DNA of 64,000 nucleotides from Oscillospiraceae bacterium (lineage in GTDB: Bacteria > Bacillota > Clostridia > Oscillospirales > Acutalibacteraceae): the NCBI GenBank assembly GCA_015065785.1, contig SVPR01000006.1, positions 54,762-118,761 of the forward strand, written 5' to 3'. How positions within the stretch are numbered: position 1 is the stretch's first letter; each line of letters starts with the position of its first letter. The notes beneath the pieces are model-generated. The model was not told where the DNA came from, did no database searches, and worked only from the letters and a program-made list of their open reading frames with translations. Position numbers and translations under genes: made by a program. This document shows, in pieces, positions 8,351 to 17,195 of this stretch.

Positions 8351-9046
8351 ATGTCTAACGAAAAACCAATTATTGAGCTTGAGCTTTTTATAATCCGCCA
8401 CGGGCAGAGCAACGGAAATATTAAGAGAGATACAGACGGACTCTCTCACGAAGATTTGCACGACCCTCGCCTTACTGAGCTCGGCAAAAATCAAGCAATG
8501 CTTTGTGGTGAAAGATTTAAAAATGTAGAATTTGACGCAATTTATTCGAGCGCACTTTTAAGAGCCGTAGAAACTGCGACTGAAATAATAAAAAAACAGC
8601 CGACTGAAAAATGCTTAAAGGTTTTGCCATATTTAACAGAAGCGGGTATTTCGCCCGAATACAGTCACTCGTCATTTACTGAAATAAATAAAATAAACAA
8701 AAAAGCTTATCTGGCAGAGGGAATTGACCCGGAAAAATCTTTATTTTATTACAACAAAATGAGCGATGAAAGTGATTTATTTGAAAGAGCTGAAAAAGCC
8801 CTTGATTACATTCGCACTCACCAGCGAGAAGGCGAAAAAATCGCAATTGTAAGTCACGCGGCGTTTATTACTTATTTAGTATTCTCTTTAATGGGTTACA
8901 AAGAGGCTTGCCCTTTGTTCGATTTAGACTTTAAAAACACAGGTGTTACAAAGGTTACTATTTATAAAAAAGGTACTAATAAATTTGGTGACATTGTTTT
9001 TGAATTTATAAATGACACTTCGCATTTATTCAAGGAGGAGTCCTGA
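8351..9046 (+). CDS. Histidine phosphatase family protein (phosphoglycerate mutase-like)
   Basis: A 231-residue cytoplasmic protein of the histidine phosphatase superfamily. The phospho-acceptor motif is FIIRHGQSNGN (about 13-23), SSALLRAVETA (about 72-82) is the second arginine region, and IVSHAAF (about 165-171) carries the second catalytic histidine. It removes phosphate from a small metabolite that cannot be identified from sequence; position in a glycan operon suggests a sugar phosphate. A second member of this family lies at 33416-34162. CAGGAGA precedes the ATG, and the next gene follows after 2 bases. Confidence 0.85.
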   Translation: MSNEKPIIELELFIIRHGQSNGNIKRDTDGLSHEDLHDPRLTELGKNQAMLCGERFKNVEFDAIYSSALLRAVETATEIIKKQPTEKCLKVLPYLTEAGISPEYSHSSFTEINKINKKAYLAEGIDPEKSLFYYNKMSDESDLFERAEKALDYIRTHQREGEKIAIVSHAAFITYLVFSLMGYKEACPLFDLDFKNTGVTKVTIYKKGTNKFGDIVFEFINDTSHLFKEES

Positions 9047-9048
9047 TT

Positions 9049-11280
9049 ATGAAAAAACGCTTAATTTCACTTCTTATTGCACCAATTTTACTTGGGTGTA
9101 TTGGTACTCCTGCTTACGCTTCCAACACTAAAGCAGCTCTTTACGATATGTATTCAGATAATATGCTTTTCCAGCAAAATGCAATATCTAAAATTTCGGG
9201 TACTGCTACCAGCGGAAGTAAAATTGAAATTGAAATTTATAACAGTAAAAACGAAAAAATCCTGACCGCCTCTGAAAAGGCTGAAAATAATAGCTTTTCT
9301 GTTGAGTTTTTAGCTCCTAAAGGAAGCTTTGAAAGCTATTCAATTATAGTTAAGGAAAACGGAAAAGAGTTCAAAACACTTAAAAATGTACTTTTTGGTG
9401 AATTATGGATTGCAAGTGGCCAAAGTAATATGCACTATCCTTTAGGTCAGGAAAAAACTATAAGAACTATAGACAACTTTAAGGCGTCACCATATATCCG
9501 TTCAATGATTATGCCAACTTTTGATGCTGCAACCGATGGTAAAAGCTATTACGAAACTCTCCCCTACAATCCGCAAAAGGATATAAAGGGAGCCGTATGG
9601 ATAACAGGTGACAGCGAAAATGTAGCTGGTATGTCTGCTGTCGGCTACTTTTTTGCAAATAAAATGCTTAATGAATTAAATGTGCCTGTTGGTATTATCA
9701 ATGCACCATTAGGTGGCACACCTATTGCGACCTGGCTTTCAAGAGAAGCAATAGAGAAAAATGAGAAAATTAAAAATGTGCTTACAGAAACCGGATTTTA
9801 TATAGATAAAGCAAGCTGGGGCACTACGCAGGATATTTACAGAGATTTGACACTTAACTATAACCTCAGAATTGCTCCGCTTAATAATTTTGCTGTTTCA
9901 GGCTTAATCTGGTATCAGGGCGAATCTGACATAATGCTCAATCTGGATTCTGAATTCTATTTTGATTCTTTAGATACTCTTCAGAAAACCTACAGTGAAT
10001 ATTTCGGATTTAAAGATGAACTTATGCCAATTGTTTGCACACAGTTAGCACCATACATTTACGCAGAGGGTACTCCGGATTTAACCGAAAGAAATATTGG
10101 CTTTACAGAATTTCAGGAAAAAGACCCTGCAAGCAGAGCAGTTGTGACTGCCTATGATGTAACCCCGACATTTTTCGCTGAGGTGGGTTGTATTCATCCT
10201 GAACCTAAAAAAGATATCGGCGAAAGAATGGGTATAGCGGCTTTAGGACTTGTTTACGGAAAACGAGAGACTTACACTCTTCCGTACATAGATTCAACTG
10301 AAATTAAAGAGAATACAGTTTATGTAACACTAAAAAATGTCGGTGACGGACTTTTGTGTGATGGTAAAAATCTTTTTGGATTTGCCATTTGTGACGAAAC
10401 CGGAGTTTTCGTTGAAGCAGAAGCAAAAATTGTAAATAAAAATACTGTTGCAGTATTCAGCGACCTTGTTAAAGCGCCTGAAGCTGTTTCATACGCTTAC
10501 AGTGTAACATCAGAAACAGCAAATCTTTATTCAAGTGAAAATGGTAAAAAGCTTTTCCCTGTTTCTCCGTTTGTTACCGATAAAAGCTACTCAACAAAAT
10601 ATTGGAAAGAAGCCTCCTGGACTAACTGCGACAGTAAAACTGTGTGGCATAATGACAGTGATGCATTTTCAGGATTTTATGATTCCTGGGCAAGTGAAAA
10701 TGCCGAGATTTCTTTTTCAGGTGAAAGTGCATTTTCAAGCGAAAACGGACTGACTATAAAATCACAAAACGAAAAGTTTTCGGTAAAACCACTTTTAACA
10801 TACGAGGATGAGAAAAAAGAAGTTAGCTTTAAAGATGTAGAAACCAATTACAGTAACTACGGAATTATTAGTTTTTATGTAAAAAATAATGGTGATGAAG
10901 AAATTACTTTTGAAGGTGTAAGCTTTATTAAAAACTCTTTTACAAGCTACACGCCTCAAATTCTTGACAGCGGAGATAATGATTTTATAATTCCTGCAGA
11001 TAATAAGTGGCATAAAATAACTCTTGATTTAACAAAGCTCAATTTCCGTGGAAATGAATGTGGCATTGTTTACGGAAATGAAAAATTGAACGAAATAAAA
11101 AATATAGAATTCTGCTTTACAGGAAATGGTGCTTCTGAGCTTTCTCTTGACCATATACGCTTTGCACCATCTGAAACTACTGATGATGTAAAATTCATAG
11201 CAGATGAAACCTGGGCAGATACTTTTTTACAAAAGGTTTCTGCAAAATTTGTAAATCTTATAGGTAACATAATAAACTAA
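9049..11280 (+). CDS. Secreted sialate O-acetylesterase-like protein
   Basis: A 743-residue exported protein with a signal peptide (KKR, hydrophobic 5-18, probable cleavage after AYA at 25). An N-terminal beta domain (about 30-115) precedes an SGNH/SASA esterase domain with the nucleophile motif ASGQSNM (S126), GLIWYQGESD (about 285-295) and the catalytic histidine in CIHPEP (about 381-386). Residues 500-715 look like a carbohydrate-binding beta-sandwich. No sorting signal is visible. The expected reaction is removal of O-acetyl groups from sialic acid or other acetylated sugars outside the cell. AAGGAGGAG precedes the ATG. Confidence 0.85.
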   Translation: MKKRLISLLIAPILLGCIGTPAYASNTKAALYDMYSDNMLFQQNAISKISGTATSGSKIEIEIYNSKNEKILTASEKAENNSFSVEFLAPKGSFESYSIIVKENGKEFKTLKNVLFGELWIASGQSNMHYPLGQEKTIRTIDNFKASPYIRSMIMPTFDAATDGKSYYETLPYNPQKDIKGAVWITGDSENVAGMSAVGYFFANKMLNELNVPVGIINAPLGGTPIATWLSREAIEKNEKIKNVLTETGFYIDKASWGTTQDIYRDLTLNYNLRIAPLNNFAVSGLIWYQGESDIMLNLDSEFYFDSLDTLQKTYSEYFGFKDELMPIVCTQLAPYIYAEGTPDLTERNIGFTEFQEKDPASRAVVTAYDVTPTFFAEVGCIHPEPKKDIGERMGIAALGLVYGKRETYTLPYIDSTEIKENTVYVTLKNVGDGLLCDGKNLFGFAICDETGVFVEAEAKIVNKNTVAVFSDLVKAPEAVSYAYSVTSETANLYSSENGKKLFPVSPFVTDKSYSTKYWKEASWTNCDSKTVWHNDSDAFSGFYDSWASENAEISFSGESAFSSENGLTIKSQNEKFSVKPLLTYEDEKKEVSFKDVETNYSNYGIISFYVKNNGDEEITFEGVSFIKNSFTSYTPQILDSGDNDFIIPADNKWHKITLDLTKLNFRGNECGIVYGNEKLNEIKNIEFCFTGNGASELSLDHIRFAPSETTDDVKFIADETWADTFLQKVSAKFVNLIGNIIN

Positions 11281-11285
11281 AAAAC

Positions 11286-11324
11286 ATCACCCGAAAAAGA
11301 AGCTCAGTTTCTTTTTCGGGTGAT
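11286..11324. terminator. Bidirectional terminator between convergent genes
   Basis: A 16-bp perfect stem (11286-11301 with 11309-11324) and 7-nt loop between the esterase and the YgjV gene. There are A and T stretches on either side, so it can serve both strands. Confidence 0.85.
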
Positions 11325-11328
11325 AATA

Positions 11329-11844
11329 TTATTCATTTGCTTTTTTTCTGTATCTTAAAATACCTATAACTGATGAAATTATTCCAGCGATTTGTGCAAA
11401 AATTGAAGTTGAGAATGGTGAAATAAAATAAATTACCCACGCGGACATATTACCGAGTAAGATATATCTTATTCTCTGCGGATTTTTCTGGAACATTGCA
11501 AGCATATAGAATATTGCTGCAATTATTGGTAATATTTCTTTAGGTCCAGTTAAACCAACTAAACCGCCGACAATATAAAGAGCTAAAAAGATTATTTTTT
11601 CTGCAAGTGTTACTTCCACACCCTTTTTGTCGTGAATGTAAGAAACTATTATTTGCACAATAGCTATTAAACAAATTATTACACCTGAATTAAATTCGTT
11701 TTTTATAAATAAAACATTTATAGCAACTGCCGCATTTGATATTATATTTACAAAAAGCATATGTGTTTTATTTTTTAACTGAAACATCAGAATTGTCATA
11801 ACAATTGCTAAAATTCCGAGTGCCTGGCCTATGTAGTATGTCAT
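11329..11844 (-). CDS. YgjV-family inner-membrane protein
   Basis: A 171-residue polytopic membrane protein with about five to six hydrophobic segments. It matches the Imp-YgjV family (PF10688): MTYYIGQALGILAIVMTILM at the start, FQLKNKTHML, then TGPKEILPIIAA and NPQRIRYILLGNMSAWVIYF. The role is unknown; members are thought of as small-molecule or sodium-dependent membrane proteins, but this is unproven. AAGAAAGAAG-type purines precede the ATG. Confidence 0.8.
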   Translation of the reverse strand: MTYYIGQALGILAIVMTILMFQLKNKTHMLFVNIISNAAVAINVLFIKNEFNSGVIICLIAIVQIIVSYIHDKKGVEVTLAEKIIFLALYIVGGLVGLTGPKEILPIIAAIFYMLAMFQKNPQRIRYILLGNMSAWVIYFISPFSTSIFAQIAGIISSVIGILRYRKKANE

Positions 11845-11993
11845 TTATTTTCTTCTTTCCTCAGTTTTCGATGGTATATAATATATAGGTTATTTTTGGG
11901 TTTGTCAAGGGTTTCAGGAAACAGGAAATAGGAAGCAGGAAGCAGAAAACAGAGCTTCGCATTTAATTTTATAATAGAAACACATTAAATTGT

Positions 11994-12281
11994 AGCGAAG
12001 CCTTGCCTTCTTTGAAAAGAAGGGGGACCATTCATTTCACAATTTTACAAATGTATTAAGTTTTCAAGCGAGTAGTAAATTTAATTTTACAACAAATCAA
12101 AACGGAATGGTGGAAAATTGATTTTTAAATACGCTTTGGCGTAGAGTGAAAGGAATTATAATTAAAAAACGATTTTGGGGTTTTTGCATTTTTCGCCTTG
12201 CACTATCGTGCATTTTAATATCAATTCTCCACCACGCTTACGCGCGGTCCCCCTCCTTTTCAAAGGAGGCTTGGCTTCGCT
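11994..12281. mobile_element. MITE-like element with 36-bp terminal inverted repeats
   Basis: Left end 11994-12029 begins AGCGAAGCCTTGCC; right end 12246-12281 is its near-perfect reverse complement (about 4 mismatches of 36), ending GGCTTCGCT. The ends contain a GAAAAGGAGG-type core. The interior, about 215 bp, has no ORF of note. Its size, ends and lack of coding capacity fit a miniature inverted-repeat element. No clear target-site duplication was seen. Confidence 0.55.
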
Positions 12282-12292
12282 AATATTAAAAT

Positions 12293-12340
12293 ATCCTATC
12301 ATTTAAAGTTGGTGTTACAATCAACTAAAAATGATAGGAT
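12293..12340. repeat. CCTATCATTT hairpin, copy A
   Basis: ATCCTATCATTT (12293-12304) pairs perfectly with AAATGATAGGAT (12329-12340). An inner pairing of AGTTG (12307-12311) with CAACT (12322-12326) adds to it. The same outer arms recur at 58.87, 59.55 and 60.46 kb. Confidence 0.8.
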
Positions 12341-12444
12341 AAATTAATTTGTTCTGTTTCCTGTTTCCTATTTCCTGTTTCCTGTTTCCTGTTTCCTGTT
12401 TCCTATTTCCTGTTTTCTGTTTCCTGCTTCCTACTTCCTGACTA

Positions 12445-14193
12445 CTATTTCATTTCTACAGAATTTATAATTTTATAAGCAAGGTCGGTTGAGGCGAGTT
12501 CTTCGGGTAAAAAAATCATCAATTGACCATCAAACCATGCGTCGCTACTTTTGCTGAATTCATAGATATAATTATATTGTGTTTTACCGGTTTCATCATT
12601 TTTTCGACTTGTGCAATAAAGAAGCCCTACAGTTTCTTCTGTTTCAAAAAGGTATTTTGCCTGTAATTGTTCAAAGTTTGGTATTATATTTATATACATA
12701 ATTATCGGCATGATATGGCAAAAGCTTTCTGTTTTATCCCAATAATTTATTTCTTGCTGATTTATAATTTCTTCTAATTTATAAAACTTGTAAAGACTAT
12801 CCGGACAAATCCCATACTTTTCTAAAAATACCTCTTCTGTTACAGTTGGGAGCTTATTTAACATTATTTTAAGTGATTCAGGAAATTCAATATCGTCTGC
12901 ATTGTCTGTTAGCATTTTATCCATCATATCTTTGCCAAAGGGTTCCTCAATATGAGCATAGTTTGATGAAATCATTATAGTTCCTTCTTCGTTTCTGTAT
13001 GTAATATAAATTCCTTCATCTTTTGTTGTATTTAACAATCCCTCAGGAATTTTATAAGTAAAGTTACCGTTTTCTAAAGTTACTGTTTTGTCTTCATCTG
13101 TGAATACAACATTCTGCTTTGTGTACTCGGAATACGGTTTATATTCATATTCTGCAAGGAATACTTCTGTCATTGCTGTTTTTATTATATACAAAAAGCT
13201 GAAATGCACACTCCCTGCAACAATTGTTGTTACAAGCAAAACCGAAACAAGAGACCTCAATACTTTTCTCTTTTTAAAGCATTTTTTGTCATTGAGCATC
13301 TGGAATTTATTTGAAAATTCAGATAAATCTTTAATCCCCCAGTAGCAAATATGAGCAACAACCAAAACTAAATTCAAACCTATGAAAATAATCCCAAAAT
13401 AAAACTCACGGTCTGTTTCTAAGTACTTTATATATTCTGGTACAATCTGTAAAGCGAGAGAAGAAATAAAAATCAAAACTGTCGATAATATTTTCATTCG
13501 CTTTTCATTTGATTTTCTGTTGTTTTCTAAAATTAAAAACACTAAAGGAATTAGTGTGCAAAATAATCCCATAACAAAAAATACCCAATGATTTGCATTT
13601 AAAGCAACAAGGCCCATTAAAGAAATTAAATTAGCAACAATTATAAAGTAATAATATATCTTCACTCGTTTAACTTCATTGAAATTAGCCTTTTTGATTA
13701 CTTTAAACATTGGCACAATTGATGCAAACCCTAGCAGATACGGAATTAGCGTGAAAAATGCTGAAAATGCGGTGCTCTTCTCAATATTCTCGCTAAATGC
13801 TGAATAAAATGCACTACCAGCAAAAATTGAAAGAAAGATTAAAATAAAATAAATAGATAATTTTAATAAAAATAAACTTATAAAAGGAATTTTAAATCTA
13901 CTTTTTATAAAATCTTCAAATCTTTTTGTGTTCTGATTTTTTACCCACTCTTCATCAATAAACACTACACCTGTGTTTTCTAAATCCGGTAAAACCACTT
14001 CTCCGCTTTTAATTACCTCTTGTGGAAGAAGAGTAAATTCCGAAGCATATTTAATTTGCCTTTTGGTAAGCTCCATTTCACCGTTAAAGATTTTTTCTAT
14101 GTTTTTTCGTCTGATTCCCAAGAGCTTTGCCAAATCTTCTTTTTTAAGCTTTTCTTTTTCTAATATGTAATTTAATAATTCTGCTTGTGTCAT
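12445..14193 (-). CDS. Membrane protein with N-terminal HTH and C-terminal extracytoplasmic domain
   Basis: A 582-residue protein. Residues 1-60 read as an XRE-like helix-turn-helix (LEKEKLKKEDLAKLLGIRRK, then IEKIFNGEMELTKRQ). About seven hydrophobic segments follow between residues 104 and 350. The last about 230 residues, after VHFSFLYIIKTAMTE, are polar and probably outside the cell. It looks like a one-piece receptor joining an outside domain to a cytoplasmic DNA-binding domain. I do not recognise the C-terminal domain. GGGGAGA precedes the ATG. The zinc-ribbon gene lies 66 bases upstream on the same strand and may share a transcript. Confidence 0.7.
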   Translation of the reverse strand: MTQAELLNYILEKEKLKKEDLAKLLGIRRKNIEKIFNGEMELTKRQIKYASEFTLLPQEVIKSGEVVLPDLENTGVVFIDEEWVKNQNTKRFEDFIKSRFKIPFISLFLLKLSIYFILIFLSIFAGSAFYSAFSENIEKSTAFSAFFTLIPYLLGFASIVPMFKVIKKANFNEVKRVKIYYYFIIVANLISLMGLVALNANHWVFFVMGLFCTLIPLVFLILENNRKSNEKRMKILSTVLIFISSLALQIVPEYIKYLETDREFYFGIIFIGLNLVLVVAHICYWGIKDLSEFSNKFQMLNDKKCFKKRKVLRSLVSVLLVTTIVAGSVHFSFLYIIKTAMTEVFLAEYEYKPYSEYTKQNVVFTDEDKTVTLENGNFTYKIPEGLLNTTKDEGIYITYRNEEGTIMISSNYAHIEEPFGKDMMDKMLTDNADDIEFPESLKIMLNKLPTVTEEVFLEKYGICPDSLYKFYKLEEIINQQEINYWDKTESFCHIMPIIMYINIIPNFEQLQAKYLFETEETVGLLYCTSRKNDETGKTQYNYIYEFSKSSDAWFDGQLMIFLPEELASTDLAYKIINSVEMK

Positions 14194-14259
14194 TGCTTTC
14201 TCCCCAATTTTAATTTATTTTTATATGATTCATTAACTGCAAGAATTATTCCGTCTGTT

Positions 14260-14553
14260 TTAGAAAACTTGTCCATCGCCAGCTGCCCACCCAAACAAAA
14301 ACAAGAATACACAAACAATAACAAAAAATACTCCTGCTACAGCAAATATTCCTGCAGACATTAAAATAGTCCCTATTATTGAAAAAATTGACTTTTTCTT
14401 TTTTCCTTGAAATTCCTGATTGTTCCAATAATATTGATTTATGCCTTGTAAATTATTTGCATTGATATATTCAGAATCACAAATTGTCTTGCAAGATGGG
14501 CAAATAGTTGCTTCATCCTCTAACATTATGCCACACAGTTTGCAATATTTCAT
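14260..14553 (-). CDS. Zinc-ribbon small membrane protein
   Basis: A 97-residue protein starting MKYCKLCGIML. Two CxxC pairs (CKLCG at 4-8 and CPSCK about 18-22) form a zinc ribbon, followed by an Asn/Gln/Tyr-rich linker and one or two hydrophobic segments at the C-terminus (SIIGTILMSAGIFAVAGVFF and VIVCVFLFLFGWAAG). ATG 14553 has GGGAGTGAG just upstream and a consensus promoter; the longer reading from 14631 has neither. Such proteins are common in Clostridia and of unknown role. Confidence 0.75.
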   Translation of the reverse strand: MKYCKLCGIMLEDEATICPSCKTICDSEYINANNLQGINQYYWNNQEFQGKKKKSIFSIIGTILMSAGIFAVAGVFFVIVCVFLFLFGWAAGDGQVF

Positions 14554-14587
14554 TATCTCACTCCCATTTGTATTGCCTGATAAATTA

Positions 14588-14616
14588 ATTATAACATATA
14601 TGTTTAATTTATTCAA
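14588..14616 (-). promoter_or_regulatory. Promoter of the zinc-ribbon gene
   Basis: On the minus strand, TTGAAT (14616-14611), 17 nt, TATAAT (14593-14588). It is 35 bases upstream of the ATG at 14553. Confidence 0.75.
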
Positions 14617-14691
14617 CATAGCTTTCTTCAAAATACTCTTTTCGTGTAATATTAAAGAAATTTGATATAATATTAAAAAGGTGGGAAGCTT

Positions 14692-15132
14692 ATGAGTTAC
14701 ATTGGTGAATTAAGAAAAATTGTTGGTCATACACCGATTATGGCGGTAGCAACCGTAGGAATTTTATATAGTGAAGAAAAAGGGCTTTTATTAGAAAGAA
14801 GAACAGATTCCGACAATTGGTGTTTGCCGGGTGGTGCTCTTGAATTAAACGAATCATTAGAAGAGGCGTTGGCACGAGAGGTTAAGGAAGAAACTAATTT
14901 AGATATTAAAAACCCGAAATTATTGGATATAAAAGCAAATATTCGTATGGTTTACCCGAATAAAGACGAGGTTTATTATACTGATGTTGTTTATATAATA
15001 AATGAATTCTGTGGCGAGTTAAAGCCTGACAACGAAAGCTCTGAATTAGCATTTTTTGATTTAGATAATCTCCCGGAAAATATGATACCAACACAAATTG
15101 AATATATTAAAAAATCAAAAACAGCCCTTTGA
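14692..15132 (+). CDS. NUDIX hydrolase
   Basis: A 146-residue NUDIX-fold protein. The NUDIX box is present in full from GGALELNESLEEALAREV (about 47-64) through KEETNLDI, giving the metal-binding REVKEE. It hydrolyses a nucleoside diphosphate linked to another group; the substrate cannot be told. AAGGTGGG precedes the ATG. It is a single gene whose stop codon lies inside the terminator stem. Confidence 0.9.
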   Translation: MSYIGELRKIVGHTPIMAVATVGILYSEEKGLLLERRTDSDNWCLPGGALELNESLEEALAREVKEETNLDIKNPKLLDIKANIRMVYPNKDEVYYTDVVYIINEFCGELKPDNESSELAFFDLDNLPENMIPTQIEYIKKSKTAL

Positions 15133-15160
15133 ATTTCAGAAAATTCAAAGGGTTGTTTTT
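15125..15160. terminator. Bidirectional terminator between NUDIX gene and potD
   Basis: A 12-bp perfect stem (15125-15136 with 15141-15152), 4-nt loop, then TTGTTTTTT. The A-rich left flank lets it serve potD on the other strand as well. Confidence 0.85.
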
Positions 15161-16359
15161 TAATCATAATATTTTTCTCTTTTTTTCTTCTGCACAAACT
15201 TAAATATTGCAAAGACGATTACTAAAACCAAGGTAACCGAAAGACCGATGTAAGCATCAATATTTGTGTTGCCCTCAACCTTTAATTCGCTCCAGAGCTG
15301 TGACATATAATTCTGAATATCATAGCTAAGATTCTGGAAGCTTTCAGTTTTTGGCGTTTCGCTTTCATCAGGGTAAAGCACCGGCTCACCCTTTAAGTCA
15401 TAATCATCAGACTCTAAAACAAGCTCGTGCGGTGAAGCGTAGCAGATGTAGTTAGCGTTAGCAACTGCAATATCCTCTTCTAACATAAAGTTAATGTAAA
15501 GCTCTGCCGCTTCTTTGTTTTCGGCAGTTTTTGGAATGCACATTGCATCAACAAAGTAGTTAACGCCCTCTTTCGGGTAAACAAAAGCTAAATCGGGGTT
15601 TACATCTGCCATTGTAAGATAGTCCCCTGCATAATAAGGGGCAAATGCTGCTTCGCCACCCTCCATTTTGTTATAAACTTCATCCATAACATAGGAAGAA
15701 ACGAGTGGTCTTTGTTCCTTTAAAAGTTCAATTGCTTTGTCCCAATCTTTAGTGTCATGAGTGTTTACGCTCTGACCTAAAAGAAATTGTGCAATACCAA
15801 AAGCATCACGAGGGTTATTGAACATTAAAATTTCGCCCTTGTACTTTTCGTTCCAGAGAATTGACCAGCTGTCAACCTCGTCATCTACCATAGTAGTGTT
15901 GTAAATAAGACCTACCATACCAACGGTATAAGGAACGGTGTATTTATTTTGTGGGTCATAAAAGAGATTTTTATATTGCGGAAGAATGTACTTGTAATTC
16001 GGAATATTTGAAAAATCCAATTCAACAAGCATATTTTCTTCCATAAGCTTTGCTATCATATAATCTGACGGAATAACAATATCGTAATTGGCACCACCGC
16101 TCTGAAGCTTATTGTACATATTCTCATTACTCTCAAATGTGGTGTAATTTACTTTTATTCCGTATCTTTTTGTAAATTCTTTATTTACATCTAAAGTACC
16201 CTCTGAGCCGTCAGAAATATATTCACCCCAGTTATACACATTTATTGATGTGCCTCTTAAATGCGAATAATCCTTTTCAGGCTCTATTGCAAAGCAGGTA
16301 GGTGCTAATGTGCTTAAAAGAATCGCTAAAACAAAAGAGATTGCTAAAAACCTCTTCAT
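15160..16359 (-). CDS. potD: Spermidine/putrescine ABC transporter substrate-binding protein with C-terminal anchor
   Basis: A 399-residue extracytoplasmic solute-binding protein of the PotD/PotF family: INVYNWGEYISDG (about 38-50), then DIVIPSDYMI, the central NPRDAFGIA and AAFAPYYAGD segments, and a DAMCIPKTAENK segment. The N-terminal signal peptide (about 1-24) lacks a lipobox, since TLAPTC has no acceptable small residue before the cysteine. Instead a single hydrophobic segment near residues 366-387 followed by KKKREKYYD would hold it in the membrane. It binds polyamines for PotABC. Its ATG overlaps the potC stop by four bases. Confidence 0.9.
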   Translation of the reverse strand: MKRFLAISFVLAILLSTLAPTCFAIEPEKDYSHLRGTSINVYNWGEYISDGSEGTLDVNKEFTKRYGIKVNYTTFESNENMYNKLQSGGANYDIVIPSDYMIAKLMEENMLVELDFSNIPNYKYILPQYKNLFYDPQNKYTVPYTVGMVGLIYNTTMVDDEVDSWSILWNEKYKGEILMFNNPRDAFGIAQFLLGQSVNTHDTKDWDKAIELLKEQRPLVSSYVMDEVYNKMEGGEAAFAPYYAGDYLTMADVNPDLAFVYPKEGVNYFVDAMCIPKTAENKEAAELYINFMLEEDIAVANANYICYASPHELVLESDDYDLKGEPVLYPDESETPKTESFQNLSYDIQNYMSQLWSELKVEGNTNIDAYIGLSVTLVLVIVFAIFKFVQKKKREKYYD

Positions 16360-17195
16360 TTTAAAGCACCCCCTTTTTTACTGCCTTGCTTTTGCTTCTT
16401 GTTTTCGCTCTTTGCAGTAATTACATTAGAAATTACGAGTAAAACAAGAATTGCAAGGAAAATAAGGGTTGAAAGCGCATACATATCAGGTGTAACACGC
16501 TTTTTAGTCATTGAGAAAATTCTTATAGGAAGTGTCTGCGATGTTGTACCGCTTACAAAATAGCTTATAATAAAATCATCAACTGAAAGAGTAAACGCCA
16601 TCATAAGACCTGAAAGAATACCGGGCATAATTTGCGGAAGCACTACCTTGAAGAATGACTGAATTGGTGTACAGCCTAAATCCTGAGCAGCTTCAGAAAG
16701 ATGAATATCAGTCTGTCTGAGTTTTGGTAAAACATTTAAAATTACATAAGGCAACTGGAATGTAACATGGGCTATTGTAAGGGTAGTAAAGCCTAAAGTA
16801 CCGGTTTTGCCGAAAAGTGCGCTTATAAACACAAACAAAAGCATCATTGAAATACCTGTTACAATGTCAGGATTCATCATTGGAATATTTGTTGTAGTAA
16901 GTGTTGCTTGTTTAAACCACTTTAATTTGTAATTATTAATTGCAATAGCCGCCGCAGTACCCATAACGGTAGAAACGAGTGCAGAAACAACTGCAACAAT
17001 TACTGTGTTTTTAAATGCCTCTAAGGTCGCGGTATCTCTGAAAACTTCTTCATACCAACGGAATGAAAAGCCCTCAAAAATTGCTGTACTTTTGCCTGAG
17101 TTAAAGCTGAAAAGAATAAGCACAGCAATTGGTGCATAAAGAAAACCGAAAACGAGAACGGGGTAAATTTTTGCAAAGAGAGATTTTTTCTTCAT
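16356..17195 (-). CDS. potC: Spermidine/putrescine ABC transporter permease PotC
   Basis: A 279-residue inner-membrane permease with about six hydrophobic segments. The ABC permease loop is EAAQDLGCTPIQSFFKVVLP (about 179-198), followed by PGILSGLMMAFTLSVDDFII, typical of PotC. With PotB it forms the channel that PotA powers. It overlaps potB upstream by four bases and potD downstream by four bases, so translation is coupled across the operon. Confidence 0.95.
   Translation of the reverse strand: MKKKSLFAKIYPVLVFGFLYAPIAVLILFSFNSGKSTAIFEGFSFRWYEEVFRDTATLEAFKNTVIVAVVSALVSTVMGTAAAIAINNYKLKWFKQATLTTTNIPMMNPDIVTGISMMLLFVFISALFGKTGTLGFTTLTIAHVTFQLPYVILNVLPKLRQTDIHLSEAAQDLGCTPIQSFFKVVLPQIMPGILSGLMMAFTLSVDDFIISYFVSGTTSQTLPIRIFSMTKKRVTPDMYALSTLIFLAILVLLVISNVITAKSENKKQKQGSKKGGALK

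Larger units (their letters stand above)
11915..12440. repeat. Nested inverted-repeat element filling a 600-bp gap
   Basis: The gene-free stretch 11845-12444 is almost all repeats. Outer arms are 7-bp tandem arrays: CAGGAAA-type units at 11915-11952 and the inverted CTGTTTC-type units at 12354-12440 (12 units plus 3 bases). Each array neighbours GCTTCGC-like bases. Inside lies a 288-bp inverted-repeat element (11994-12281) and a hairpin (12293-12340). No transposase is encoded. It looks like a non-autonomous element into which another inserted. Confidence 0.75.

Noticed and set aside
12354..12440. Tandem array considered as a CRISPR
   Set aside because: The unit is 7 bp and there are no spacers; the same holds for 11915-11952, 58817-58974, 59483-59528 and 62660-62691.
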